Assembly (NCBI GenBank): GCA_030442055.1
Contig: JAUJEB010000009.1
Coordinates: 62,001 to 126,000, forward strand
Reading direction: 5' to 3'
Origin: Agaribacillus aureus
GTDB lineage: Bacteria; Bacteroidota; Bacteroidia; Cytophagales; Cyclobacteriaceae
DNA length: 64,000 bases
Shown here in pieces: positions 16,949 through 25,102 of this stretch (the first letter of the stretch is position 1; each line of letters begins with the position of its first letter). The position numbers and the translations under genes are program-made. The notes under the pieces were generated by a model. The model saw nothing but the letters and a program-made list of their open reading frames with translations. It had not been told where the DNA came from and searched no databases.

Positions 16949-19468
16949 TTGCGCATACTTAAAAGAATATTGATCTACGGGATTTTTTTATCCGTCCTTT
17001 TATCATTAGGCGGCATCATAGTCTCCTATGTATACCAGGATAAGATCGTAAAGGTGTTTATCGATGAGGCCAACAATCATCTGCTTACGCCTATTAAAGT
17101 TGGAAAAATCAGATTTTCAGTACTGGAAAAGTTTCCTGCCATGGCTATTGTTATGGAAGATGTTTATATCCGGGAAAGTATTAAAGATAGTAATGACCCA
17201 TTGGGAGTAGCTAATAAAATTTACCTGTCCTTTAGCATATACAATTTACTGCGAGGGAAATATGTGGTAGATAAGATATCGCTGGAAGAAGCGGAGGTCA
17301 AATTAAAAGTGACCAAAGCGGGCCGGTTGAATTACAAAATTATTCAACAGGGCGAAGGGGCGGCCAATCCGGATTTCAGGTTTGATATTGATAAAATTTC
17401 ACTAAAAAATGTAGCAGTCGTTTATCACAACGAAAGAAAAGAGGAGCTCATTGATCTGATCGCAGTCAACTCCACCGCCAGGTTATCACAGGAGGGAAGC
17501 GTCCTGTCAATTGACCTCGATGGTAATATAAAAAGTAATCAAATTAAGGTAGACGACAATAGTTATTTTAAGGATAAAAACCTTGAAGTAACCACTGCTT
17601 TTACCTATGAGCTGGAAAAGCAGCTGCTTTCTTTTTCCCCTTCGGACGTTTTAGTGAATCAGGCAAGGTTTATCGTTCAGGGCGATTATCTTATTGCCCG
17701 TGAAAACGAAATAGATCTTCAGGTAAGTGGGGACAACACCCACATACAAACCCTGTTTTCTTTGCTGCCAGAAAAAGTGTACCAAAGATTTAAAAAGTAT
17801 AGGAGCAAGGGAAAATTATATTTCAACGGTGAAATAACCGGCAAGCTTGGCAGGAACATCTCACCGGAGTTGATAATAAATTTTGGATGTCAGGATGCCA
17901 CGGTTATTTACCCGGAAAACAACCAGAAAATAGATAACGTGTCGCTAACTGGAACTTTCCACACTCCTTCTATTGATGATCTTAGTAAAGCCAGGTTATC
18001 GATTACTAACATCAGGGCGGTACTTGATAACCGGCCCATTGCCGGCAAGATAGTGCTGGAAAATTTCAAAAATTACTATATCGATTGTAAAATAGACGCG
18101 GTATTAGACGTAAATTCAATTCTGGGATTCTTTCCGAATGAGCAAATAGCTTCTGCCAGTGGATTGATCGGTATTGATATCAATTTTAAAGGAAGGGCCA
18201 GTGACTTTAAAGGGAGCAGCCGTATTAATCGCGTTGAAAATTCCGGGGAGATAAGCGTTGAAAATTTAAATTTTAAGCTGACCACCAATAAGTTGGCCTT
18301 TAAAAACTTTAATGGCCACCTACTGTTTCGCAATAATGATCTGGCCATTAACGATTTTCAGGCAAGTGCGGGCAATAGTAAATTTGTACTCGACGGTTAT
18401 TTTAAAAATTTCCTGGCTTTGTTGCTGTCCAAAAAGCAGCCGCTGATTATTCAGGCAAACCTTCAGTCACCAATGATTGATTTGGATGAGCTTTTATCGA
18501 GTGAAATTGACAAAGGCAAGACACAAAATACCGGTCCCGTCAAATATTATTTTGATATTACACCCAGGTTGAACCTGGACTTCAATTGTGACGTAAAAAT
18601 GTTGAAATTCAGAAGGCTCAGAGGTAAAGATATCAAAGGAGATTTATGGGTAAAAAACCAGCAGGCATCAACCCAAAGACTGTCTTTTAGAGCGGCCGGA
18701 GGTTCGGTAACCCTCAACGGCAAGGTAGATGCCCGGCCTAAAAACGATATTTTGATCGCCACCAATGCGCAGTTTGATCATCTTGATGTGGATAGCATCT
18801 TCTACATATTTGAAAACTTCAACCAATCATTCCTTCAGGATCACCATTTAAAAGGGCAATTCTATGCAGACATAAAAACCAGGCAAGCTTTTAATAAAAA
18901 CCTGAAATGGTATCCCAATTCCCTGGTGGCTGAGGTAGAGTCCTCTATCAAAAATGGGGAGCTTAATAAGTTCGAACCCATGAAACGTGTAGCTAAGTAC
19001 GTCAGAAGGGAAAGCCTGGACCATTTGAGGTTTTCTGAAATTAAAAATAATATTCACATCGAAAATCAGGTCATTCGCATACCGCCAATGGAGGTGAGCT
19101 CCAATGTCAGAACTATTAAAGTGGAGGGAACGCACACCTTTGGGCAGATAATTAAATACGATCTTAAAATTCCAATCCGCAATCCCGATAAAAGGGATAA
19201 GGATGAGGCTTTTGGAGCTATTGAGGAAGATGGTAAGGGAAATACCAATCTGTTTCTTACCATTGTGGGCTCTACTTCTGATTACCAGGTAGTATATAAT
19301 ACCCGGAAGGTGAAACAGAAGATCAAACAAGATATCAAAAAAGAGGGCCAGGAACTCAGAGAGGTCTTTAAGAACAAAGGAAAGAAAAGCGAAACCGTTG
19401 AATTAAACGAAGATGAATACTTTGATTTCGACAGTGAGAATGCCGGCGGAAAAGGTAATAACAAATAG
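16949..19468 (+). CDS. AsmA-like envelope protein
   Basis: An 839-residue protein with one N-terminal membrane anchor (ILIYGIFLSVLLSLGGIIVSYVY) followed by a long, strand-rich periplasmic region. The opening block with KVFIDEANNHLLTPIKVGKI and FSVLEKFPAMAIVMEDVYI is typical of Bacteroidota AsmA-like proteins. The AsmA/TamB/YhdP group forms long grooves bridging the envelope and is linked to phospholipid transport and outer membrane assembly; a role here is inferred from the family. The C-terminus is highly charged (KKEGQELREVFKNKGKK). The start is a TTG at 16949, because the nearest upstream ATG meets a stop within three codons. Confidence 0.83.
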   Translation: MRILKRILIYGIFLSVLLSLGGIIVSYVYQDKIVKVFIDEANNHLLTPIKVGKIRFSVLEKFPAMAIVMEDVYIRESIKDSNDPLGVANKIYLSFSIYNLLRGKYVVDKISLEEAEVKLKVTKAGRLNYKIIQQGEGAANPDFRFDIDKISLKNVAVVYHNERKEELIDLIAVNSTARLSQEGSVLSIDLDGNIKSNQIKVDDNSYFKDKNLEVTTAFTYELEKQLLSFSPSDVLVNQARFIVQGDYLIARENEIDLQVSGDNTHIQTLFSLLPEKVYQRFKKYRSKGKLYFNGEITGKLGRNISPELIINFGCQDATVIYPENNQKIDNVSLTGTFHTPSIDDLSKARLSITNIRAVLDNRPIAGKIVLENFKNYYIDCKIDAVLDVNSILGFFPNEQIASASGLIGIDINFKGRASDFKGSSRINRVENSGEISVENLNFKLTTNKLAFKNFNGHLLFRNNDLAINDFQASAGNSKFVLDGYFKNFLALLLSKKQPLIIQANLQSPMIDLDELLSSEIDKGKTQNTGPVKYYFDITPRLNLDFNCDVKMLKFRRLRGKDIKGDLWVKNQQASTQRLSFRAAGGSVTLNGKVDARPKNDILIATNAQFDHLDVDSIFYIFENFNQSFLQDHHLKGQFYADIKTRQAFNKNLKWYPNSLVAEVESSIKNGELNKFEPMKRVAKYVRRESLDHLRFSEIKNNIHIENQVIRIPPMEVSSNVRTIKVEGTHTFGQIIKYDLKIPIRNPDKRDKDEAFGAIEEDGKGNTNLFLTIVGSTSDYQVVYNTRKVKQKIKQDIKKEGQELREVFKNKGKKSETVELNEDEYFDFDSENAGGKGNNK

Positions 19469-19478
19469 AACACCCCGC

Positions 19479-20366
19479 TCAGGCTTTTGCTTCCTGTCCG
19501 CGGAAATTGTAAACAACCCATGCGATCATTACCAAAGACAAAATCGTTGCCAGGATTGACCCTTCAAAACCAAATGTACCCCCGCTGAATAATTGCTCCT
19601 CCTGAGGTTTTTGAATAATGACGGCATTCATATCCAGTCCACTGACATGAAAACCAAATACCGGTCCCTGAAAAAAATTCCAGCTAAAATGCAGGGCAAC
19701 CGGGAACCACAGGTTTTTAGTATAGATATAACTCGCTCCCAACAGGATCCCCGCAAGAAATAAATTGAACATACCTAATACGGAGGTATTGGGATTAAAG
19801 ATATGCAGTATGGCAAATAAAAGTGCGGAAAGGATTAATGCTACGTACTTGTTGAACGACATCATAAAGTTATTCAGGACATAACCCCTTACCAGTATTT
19901 CTTCATTTAAGGCAATAGCAATGCATAAAATCAGACTGGTTAAAAATGTGGAAGCAATAAAGCCTGCATCAGTGATTTCCAGCAATCCCATTGCCCATAA
20001 AATCAAGCTACCGGCCATCATAGTAACGGCACCTATTAGAATTCCCAGGAAGATATCCTTGCCCTTTTTTCGGAGACTGAATCCCAATGAATGCAGGGAC
20101 CTTCGATCAATAACTTTTCTAAAGGCCCAAATTACTAATAAAGCTCCGATTAAGGTGAATAATTGTATTACCAGGAATTGACTAAGATCTCCCCTGTTGT
20201 TTTCCAACTGGTTGATTAGCTCCATAAAATCTTTCCCTTTGACCTGGCTGATCAGCAATAACCCCGCTAGCTGAAATAAGCCTACCACCAGCGTATAGGG
20301 AATAATCATAACGATTACCCGCAACCAGCCATGCTTTATAAGTGGGTTTACCTGGATTTCGTCCAT
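19479..20366 (-). CDS. CPBP family intramembrane glutamic endopeptidase
   Basis: A 295-residue multi-pass membrane protein of the CPBP/Abi family, related to the CAAX prenyl protease Rce1. The first catalytic motif is NEEILVRGYVLNNF (EExxxR), and later motifs include FAILHIFNP and LHFSWNFFQG with the conserved His. About eight hydrophobic segments are visible. In bacteria these proteases have been tied to bacteriocin immunity or membrane protein processing, and the substrate here is unknown. It converges with the AsmA-like gene and lies downstream of a glycosyltransferase-like gene on the same strand. A terminator sits between those two, so it probably has its own promoter. Confidence 0.92.
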   Translation of the reverse strand: MDEIQVNPLIKHGWLRVIVMIIPYTLVVGLFQLAGLLLISQVKGKDFMELINQLENNRGDLSQFLVIQLFTLIGALLVIWAFRKVIDRRSLHSLGFSLRKKGKDIFLGILIGAVTMMAGSLILWAMGLLEITDAGFIASTFLTSLILCIAIALNEEILVRGYVLNNFMMSFNKYVALILSALLFAILHIFNPNTSVLGMFNLFLAGILLGASYIYTKNLWFPVALHFSWNFFQGPVFGFHVSGLDMNAVIIQKPQEEQLFSGGTFGFEGSILATILSLVMIAWVVYNFRGQEAKA

Positions 20367-20394
20367 ATTGAAATCATTTTACTAAATTTTCTGT

Positions 20395-20430
20395 AAATAA
20401 AAAACCTCCCGGATCAAATCAGAGAGGTTC
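20395..20430 (-). terminator. Rho-independent terminator of the first DUF2723 gene
   Basis: Read on the minus strand, AACCTC (complement of 20424-20429) pairs with GAGGTT (complement of 20403-20408) and is followed at once by a T-run. It lies 70-100 bases after the DUF2723 stop codon. A second dyad, GGCGGTGT (20442-20449) with ACACCGCC (20461-20468), sits just before it and may add to termination. Confidence 0.65.
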
Positions 20431-20497
20431 TCTTGGTAATTGGCGGTGTTGTTTTACCTGACACCGCCCAATGCCTGGTTACGGAAAGGCTTGTTTT

Positions 20498-23458
20498 TTA
20501 CCTGTTCAATTGCTCATAATATTGATCCAGCTTTTCCCTGTATTCCGTTGCCAGGTCGGACTCTCCTCCTTCGCTCAACGATCGCACCAAATTGCCCAAC
20601 AAATAGATGTTAACCTGTAACTCCCTCATGTTGGCCCTTGGTCCCTGGCTTATATAATATTCCAGGGATTCTATGGTACGGCGTGAAAAGACTTTGGCGA
20701 TTTCCATGGCCTTTTCTTTTTGACCTACCTGGAGCAATAAATCGATGGTCTGCGCTGCCGTAAAATCATAAGGCACCACGTTATCAGGCATTAGTGTCAA
20801 ACTTTTAGTGACCACCTCGGCCGCTTTATCTGTTTTGCCTTCTTCGATTAACGCCGCGGCCAGGGTGTTAAACTGCGACCGGAAAGGTGTTATAGAACGC
20901 TGGATATAATCTTCTGTGGTATAATAAACATCCGGGTTATCCAGTTCCCGCCAAAAAGAGTTATTGATCAGGTTGTCGTACATTTTATCGGTATCGACCA
21001 GCCTGTCTTCCCCAGGATTATAAACAGGCAGTAGCCGGAATGTGCTGCCTTCCTGCACCACGTAATCGTTAAAATCCAGATTTACCCCAAGCATCGATGT
21101 GCTGTTAAAATAAATAGGTCGCTTCCATTTATTGGCTACCAGTAAATCCAGTATCATTAAATCCTGCTTTTGCAAACTGTTTCTCTTCATGGAAATTACC
21201 ATGCGATTGGTTACTTTATCCCTGAATTTATCCGGGATAATTCCTGAATTCAGCACCGCGGTGGTATCCACATTCAGGTAAAACTTCCTGGCAGGTACGG
21301 AACTTAACTCGCCAAATGAGGCTTTGATTTTCAAGGCCGGATGATCTTCCTTAATCAGTTTAAGTAACTGCGTCAGATTGATCTGATCTGTTTTTAAATT
21401 AGGATTTTCCACAAATGGCAGATAATCATTTACGCCTTGCTTGTAGTTTTTCAATTCCAGGGTAAAAGGTAATGGCTCTGACTCATAAGCTTGTCGTCGC
21501 ATTTGTTGCAGATACCAATCGGTATTAAAGTAGGTCAAAACGATGACCCTTACATCGGTGCGAAATCCTTCTACCTCCTGGGCATACCAGAGCGGGAAGG
21601 TGTCATTATCACCTCCGGTAAACAAAATCGCATTTGGAGCGCAGGCGTTTAAAATGTTTTTGGCCCCGTCCACGGAAAAATACCTGTCTGATCTGTCATG
21701 GTCATCCCAACCTTCAAAAGCCATAATCCCCGGAACTACCAGACATAGCACCGTGGCTGCTATAGCCCCTTTGGAAATTGACTGGAGGCGCTTGCCTATA
21801 AACTGCGCGATGGGAATTACACCAAAACCAATCCACACGGCGAAGGCATAAAATGAGCCGACATAGGCATAATCTCTTTCCCGCGGCTCAACGGGAGGCG
21901 GATTCAGGTAGAGAATAATTGCCATACCCGTCATAAAAAACAGCATGGCTATGACGGAAAAAGTTTTCCTGTCGGCATTTAAGCTGAAAAACAGGCCTAT
22001 TAATCCCAGGATAAATGGCAACATGAAATAGTTATTCCTGGCTTTGTTATTGGCAAGTACTTCAGGCAGGTCTTTGCTGTTTTCAAACGGCCATAATACG
22101 CCGGCGTTCTGTATATCGCTTTCCCGTCCGATGAAGTTCCATGAAAAATATCTGAAATAAAAATGCCCAAACTGGCGAACAAACAAAAAGCGGATATTGT
22201 CGGCAAAATTTGGCTTTTCTCCGGGTCTCAGCCCGAGAACTCTTTGATAGGCGTCAACATGATCGTCCCTGCTACTGTGAATCCTGGGAAAAATTGTCTG
22301 CTCATTACTATCGTAAACATTTTTAATCCTATAGCGAGAGATTTCGTATTTATCTTCACCTTTGACATAAACCGGCGCACCCTGTTCCTGGCTTTGCAGT
22401 TCGGCCGTAAAATAAGGGCCGTACATGATGGGCCATTCTCCGTACTGTTCTCTTTTCAGATACGAAACAACGCTAACTATGTCTTCAGGATGATTTTCGT
22501 TAATAAGAGGGTTATAGTTCGATCGGATTACAATAATGGCATAGGATGCATAGCCTATCAATACGAATACAAAGCAAAGCAAAACGGTATTCAGGGCTTC
22601 TTTTTGTTTTTTGATGGAGTAGAATACGCTATAAATCAGCGCGCCGAAAAAGAGGATACCAAAGATCACAACCCCCGAACCAAACGGCATATTGAGGTTG
22701 TTTACAAAAAATATTTCAAATCCTCCAGCCAGACTTGGCAAGCCAATAATCACTCCATACTGCACCAGTATGACGATAATGGCACTTACCCCCAGGGTTA
22801 ACAAAATGCCATTGCGCGATGGTTTGTGCTTCTTGAAGTAATAAATCAGCCCCAGGGAAGGAATGGTCAAAAGATTCAGCAGGTGAACACCGATGGAAAG
22901 TCCCATCATGTAGGCGATCAATATAAACCACTTGTTGGCGGTGCTGGGATCTTCGATCAGCTCCCATTTAAGCATTGCCCAAAAAACAAATGCGGTAAAG
23001 AATGAGGATACCGCATAAACTTCCGCTTCTGCGGCTGAAAACCAAAATGAATCAGAAAAAGTGTAAGCCAATGCGCCAATGATACCGGCGCCCATTAATA
23101 GAAATGTTTGTTCTTTTGTTTCTTTGCCAACTTCTATCTGCAATACCTTTCGACCTAACAGCACGATTGTCCAGAAAAGGAATAAAATAGTAAAAGCACT
23201 GCTTATAGCACTTGACATATTAATCCAAAAAGCCACACTCTCCTCATTGCCAAAAGCGAGAAACGAAAACATTCTACCCAACAACAGAAAAAACGGTGCT
23301 CCGGGAGGATGCGGTACTTGTAATTTATAAGAGACTGCAATAAATTCACCACAATCCCACAAGCTTGCCGTGGGTTCCACTGTGATGATATATACCACCG
23401 AGGCTATGGCAAACAATACCCAGCCAACGATGTTATTAGTTTTTTGAAAATTATCCAT
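20498..23458 (-). CDS. DUF2723 membrane glycosyltransferase-like protein, copy 1
   Basis: A 986-residue protein with about a dozen transmembrane segments in its first half and a soluble C-terminal half. The conserved opening SLWDCGEFIAVSYKLQVPHP carries the acidic residue expected in the first extracytoplasmic loop of GT-C enzymes. A second conserved block reads LFTGGDNDTFPLWYAQEVEG. The domain (DUF2723, TMEM260-like, CAZy GT117) includes human TMEM260, a protein O-mannosyltransferase, so protein glycosylation on the periplasmic side is a reasonable inference. The C-terminal 150 residues look TPR-like. It is paralogous to the gene at 25103-28063 and of identical length. A TATTTTTG -7-like element lies at 23497-23504 on the minus strand. 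Confidence 0.88.
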   Translation of the reverse strand: MDNFQKTNNIVGWVLFAIASVVYIITVEPTASLWDCGEFIAVSYKLQVPHPPGAPFFLLLGRMFSFLAFGNEESVAFWINMSSAISSAFTILFLFWTIVLLGRKVLQIEVGKETKEQTFLLMGAGIIGALAYTFSDSFWFSAAEAEVYAVSSFFTAFVFWAMLKWELIEDPSTANKWFILIAYMMGLSIGVHLLNLLTIPSLGLIYYFKKHKPSRNGILLTLGVSAIIVILVQYGVIIGLPSLAGGFEIFFVNNLNMPFGSGVVIFGILFFGALIYSVFYSIKKQKEALNTVLLCFVFVLIGYASYAIIVIRSNYNPLINENHPEDIVSVVSYLKREQYGEWPIMYGPYFTAELQSQEQGAPVYVKGEDKYEISRYRIKNVYDSNEQTIFPRIHSSRDDHVDAYQRVLGLRPGEKPNFADNIRFLFVRQFGHFYFRYFSWNFIGRESDIQNAGVLWPFENSKDLPEVLANNKARNNYFMLPFILGLIGLFFSLNADRKTFSVIAMLFFMTGMAIILYLNPPPVEPRERDYAYVGSFYAFAVWIGFGVIPIAQFIGKRLQSISKGAIAATVLCLVVPGIMAFEGWDDHDRSDRYFSVDGAKNILNACAPNAILFTGGDNDTFPLWYAQEVEGFRTDVRVIVLTYFNTDWYLQQMRRQAYESEPLPFTLELKNYKQGVNDYLPFVENPNLKTDQINLTQLLKLIKEDHPALKIKASFGELSSVPARKFYLNVDTTAVLNSGIIPDKFRDKVTNRMVISMKRNSLQKQDLMILDLLVANKWKRPIYFNSTSMLGVNLDFNDYVVQEGSTFRLLPVYNPGEDRLVDTDKMYDNLINNSFWRELDNPDVYYTTEDYIQRSITPFRSQFNTLAAALIEEGKTDKAAEVVTKSLTLMPDNVVPYDFTAAQTIDLLLQVGQKEKAMEIAKVFSRRTIESLEYYISQGPRANMRELQVNIYLLGNLVRSLSEGGESDLATEYREKLDQYYEQLNR

Positions 23459-23856
23459 TGATAAGAAAAAATTTCTAAGAGATTATTTCAGCATGGCAAA
23501 AATAGCCGATTAATTTAATAAATACAGCGAAGTTAACAATTTATCAATGGCGCGGAAATGGTTTCACTTTTTTTAACAGTTGCGGTTTTAATAAAAATGA
23601 CTTTCCGGGAAAATCTACTGGTAACGCAGAGATTCTGGGGGAAACAAGATGTTCCAATGGGAAAAACTCCCAATTTGAAAATGTATTCTAATGTTGGGAA
23701 TAAAGTTATAAGTCAACCCACCACCTTTTAAAAAAATGAAATTTTTTAATCTTTGATTATCAGCTGCTTAAAGAATTAAAATCGTATAAAATACGCTATT
23801 AAAAATACTGGACGAAATGTTGTGGATATAATATTATTTCCAACCACATAGTCAGT
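23459..23856. other. 398-bp intergenic region between divergent genes
   Basis: AT-rich and without a credible reading frame. It must hold promoters for the divergent DUF2723 and cargo-protein genes. A TATTTTTG element (23497-23504, minus strand) suits the DUF2723 gene. A short TGGGA/TCCCA dyad flanks an A-rich loop near 23659-23673. Nothing else was recognised. Confidence 0.4.
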
Positions 23857-25008
23857 ATGAAATACAAAATAGTACTCTTCGCAATATACCTGGTTACCAA
23901 TTTGAGCGCTTTGGCGCAAAATGGTTATGTATCTATTGATAATAATACCGGATCATGGTCAGATGCCGGCATATGGGTTAAATCCCAAAACTGGCAACCC
24001 GGTACTCCCGGTACTTCGGTGAATACCGGCTTTGTTAATGTCTATGGTTATGTAAGCCTGAATGGTGACTTAACTCTTGGAGGAGGCACACCTGTCACTG
24101 TTTATGATACCCTTTGGATAATGGGAGATTTGGATGTTTCTCAGGGCTCTTCTTTAAATGTTCAATCGGGAGGCATTCTTATAGTAGAGGGGGATTTTAC
24201 AGCTACTGGTGGAACGGTTTCTGCCAACAACGGCAACATCGTAGTAACAGGAAATCTAACCGCTTCACAAGGTGCAAACGTCAATAACAGTGCGGGGGGA
24301 TCCGATGGCTTTTATGTTTTCGGATCGGTAAGTCGTTCGGGAGGAGCGCAATTTAATGGCAGCAACAATGTGGCATCCGGAAATTTCCTTGATGAAGCTG
24401 ATCTTAGTACCAATAACACAAGTCTCCATAATTTCATCAATGGAATATTGCCTGTAGAGCTGCTTTCATTTGATGCCACATTTTCGCAAGATAAAGTAAC
24501 ACTCGAGTGGGCTACCGCTTCAGAATTAAACAACGATAGGTTTGAAATATACAGATCGGGCAATGGCACTGACTTTGTACTTTTGGGTGAGGTGCAGGGC
24601 AATGGCACTTCTTCGGAGTTGCATATTTATACATTTACGGACAATCGCTCTCCCTCGGGAACTAACTACTACAGGCTGAAGCAGATCGATTTTGATGGTG
24701 TTTATGAATATTCCCCTGTTGTTTCCGTTAAGGTTAAGTTATCTGCTGTCACTTTTCAAGTAGCTCCAACAGTGTTAAAAGAAGGGAATTTAAAAGTTAA
24801 AGTAAACAATATGGGGCAGGATAATGCCATGATCACGCTAAACGGTTTGAAAGGAAATCTGGTCTTTTCTCAGGCGGTTTCCCTGACGCCAGGTGCGGTT
24901 CAGGAGTTTGAACTGCAAGGTACGAGTCAATTGAAGGAAGGCATTTATATACTCATCTTTTGTGCCGGAGAAAAAAAGTACAGGCAAAAAGTTATTATAG
25001 ACCATTAG
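23857..25008 (+). CDS. Type IX secretion cargo protein with C-terminal sorting domain
   Basis: A 383-residue exported protein with a signal peptide ending SALAQ. Residues 22-190 are rich in Gly, Ser, Thr and Asn with a regular valine pattern (GGILIVEGDFTATGGTVSANNGNIVV), as in beta-helix-like adhesin stalks. From about 196 a Bacteroidota fibronectin-like segment follows (LPVELLSFDATFSQDKVTLEWATASELNNDRFEI split across strands, then YYRLKQIDFDG). The last ~80 residues end with GIYILIFCAGEKKYRQKVII, the type A sorting domain recognised by the type IX system. Surface display or release is therefore predicted. It sits between two DUF2723 genes on the opposite strand. Confidence 0.85.
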   Translation: MKYKIVLFAIYLVTNLSALAQNGYVSIDNNTGSWSDAGIWVKSQNWQPGTPGTSVNTGFVNVYGYVSLNGDLTLGGGTPVTVYDTLWIMGDLDVSQGSSLNVQSGGILIVEGDFTATGGTVSANNGNIVVTGNLTASQGANVNNSAGGSDGFYVFGSVSRSGGAQFNGSNNVASGNFLDEADLSTNNTSLHNFINGILPVELLSFDATFSQDKVTLEWATASELNNDRFEIYRSGNGTDFVLLGEVQGNGTSSELHIYTFTDNRSPSGTNYYRLKQIDFDGVYEYSPVVSVKVKLSAVTFQVAPTVLKEGNLKVKVNNMGQDNAMITLNGLKGNLVFSQAVSLTPGAVQEFELQGTSQLKEGIYILIFCAGEKKYRQKVIIDH

Positions 25009-25102
25009 AAATCCAGCACCATCTATGGCCTCTGGTTTTATCCAGGATTATTACCGGGGTAGAAAGTGGCTGTAGTTCGTTATTTTAATCAGCACATCCG
25101 GG

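Noticed and set aside
22163-22801. A 212-codon plus-strand open frame opposite the first DUF2723 gene
   Set aside because: It has no domain and no promoter, and the opposite strand codes for conserved membrane segments.
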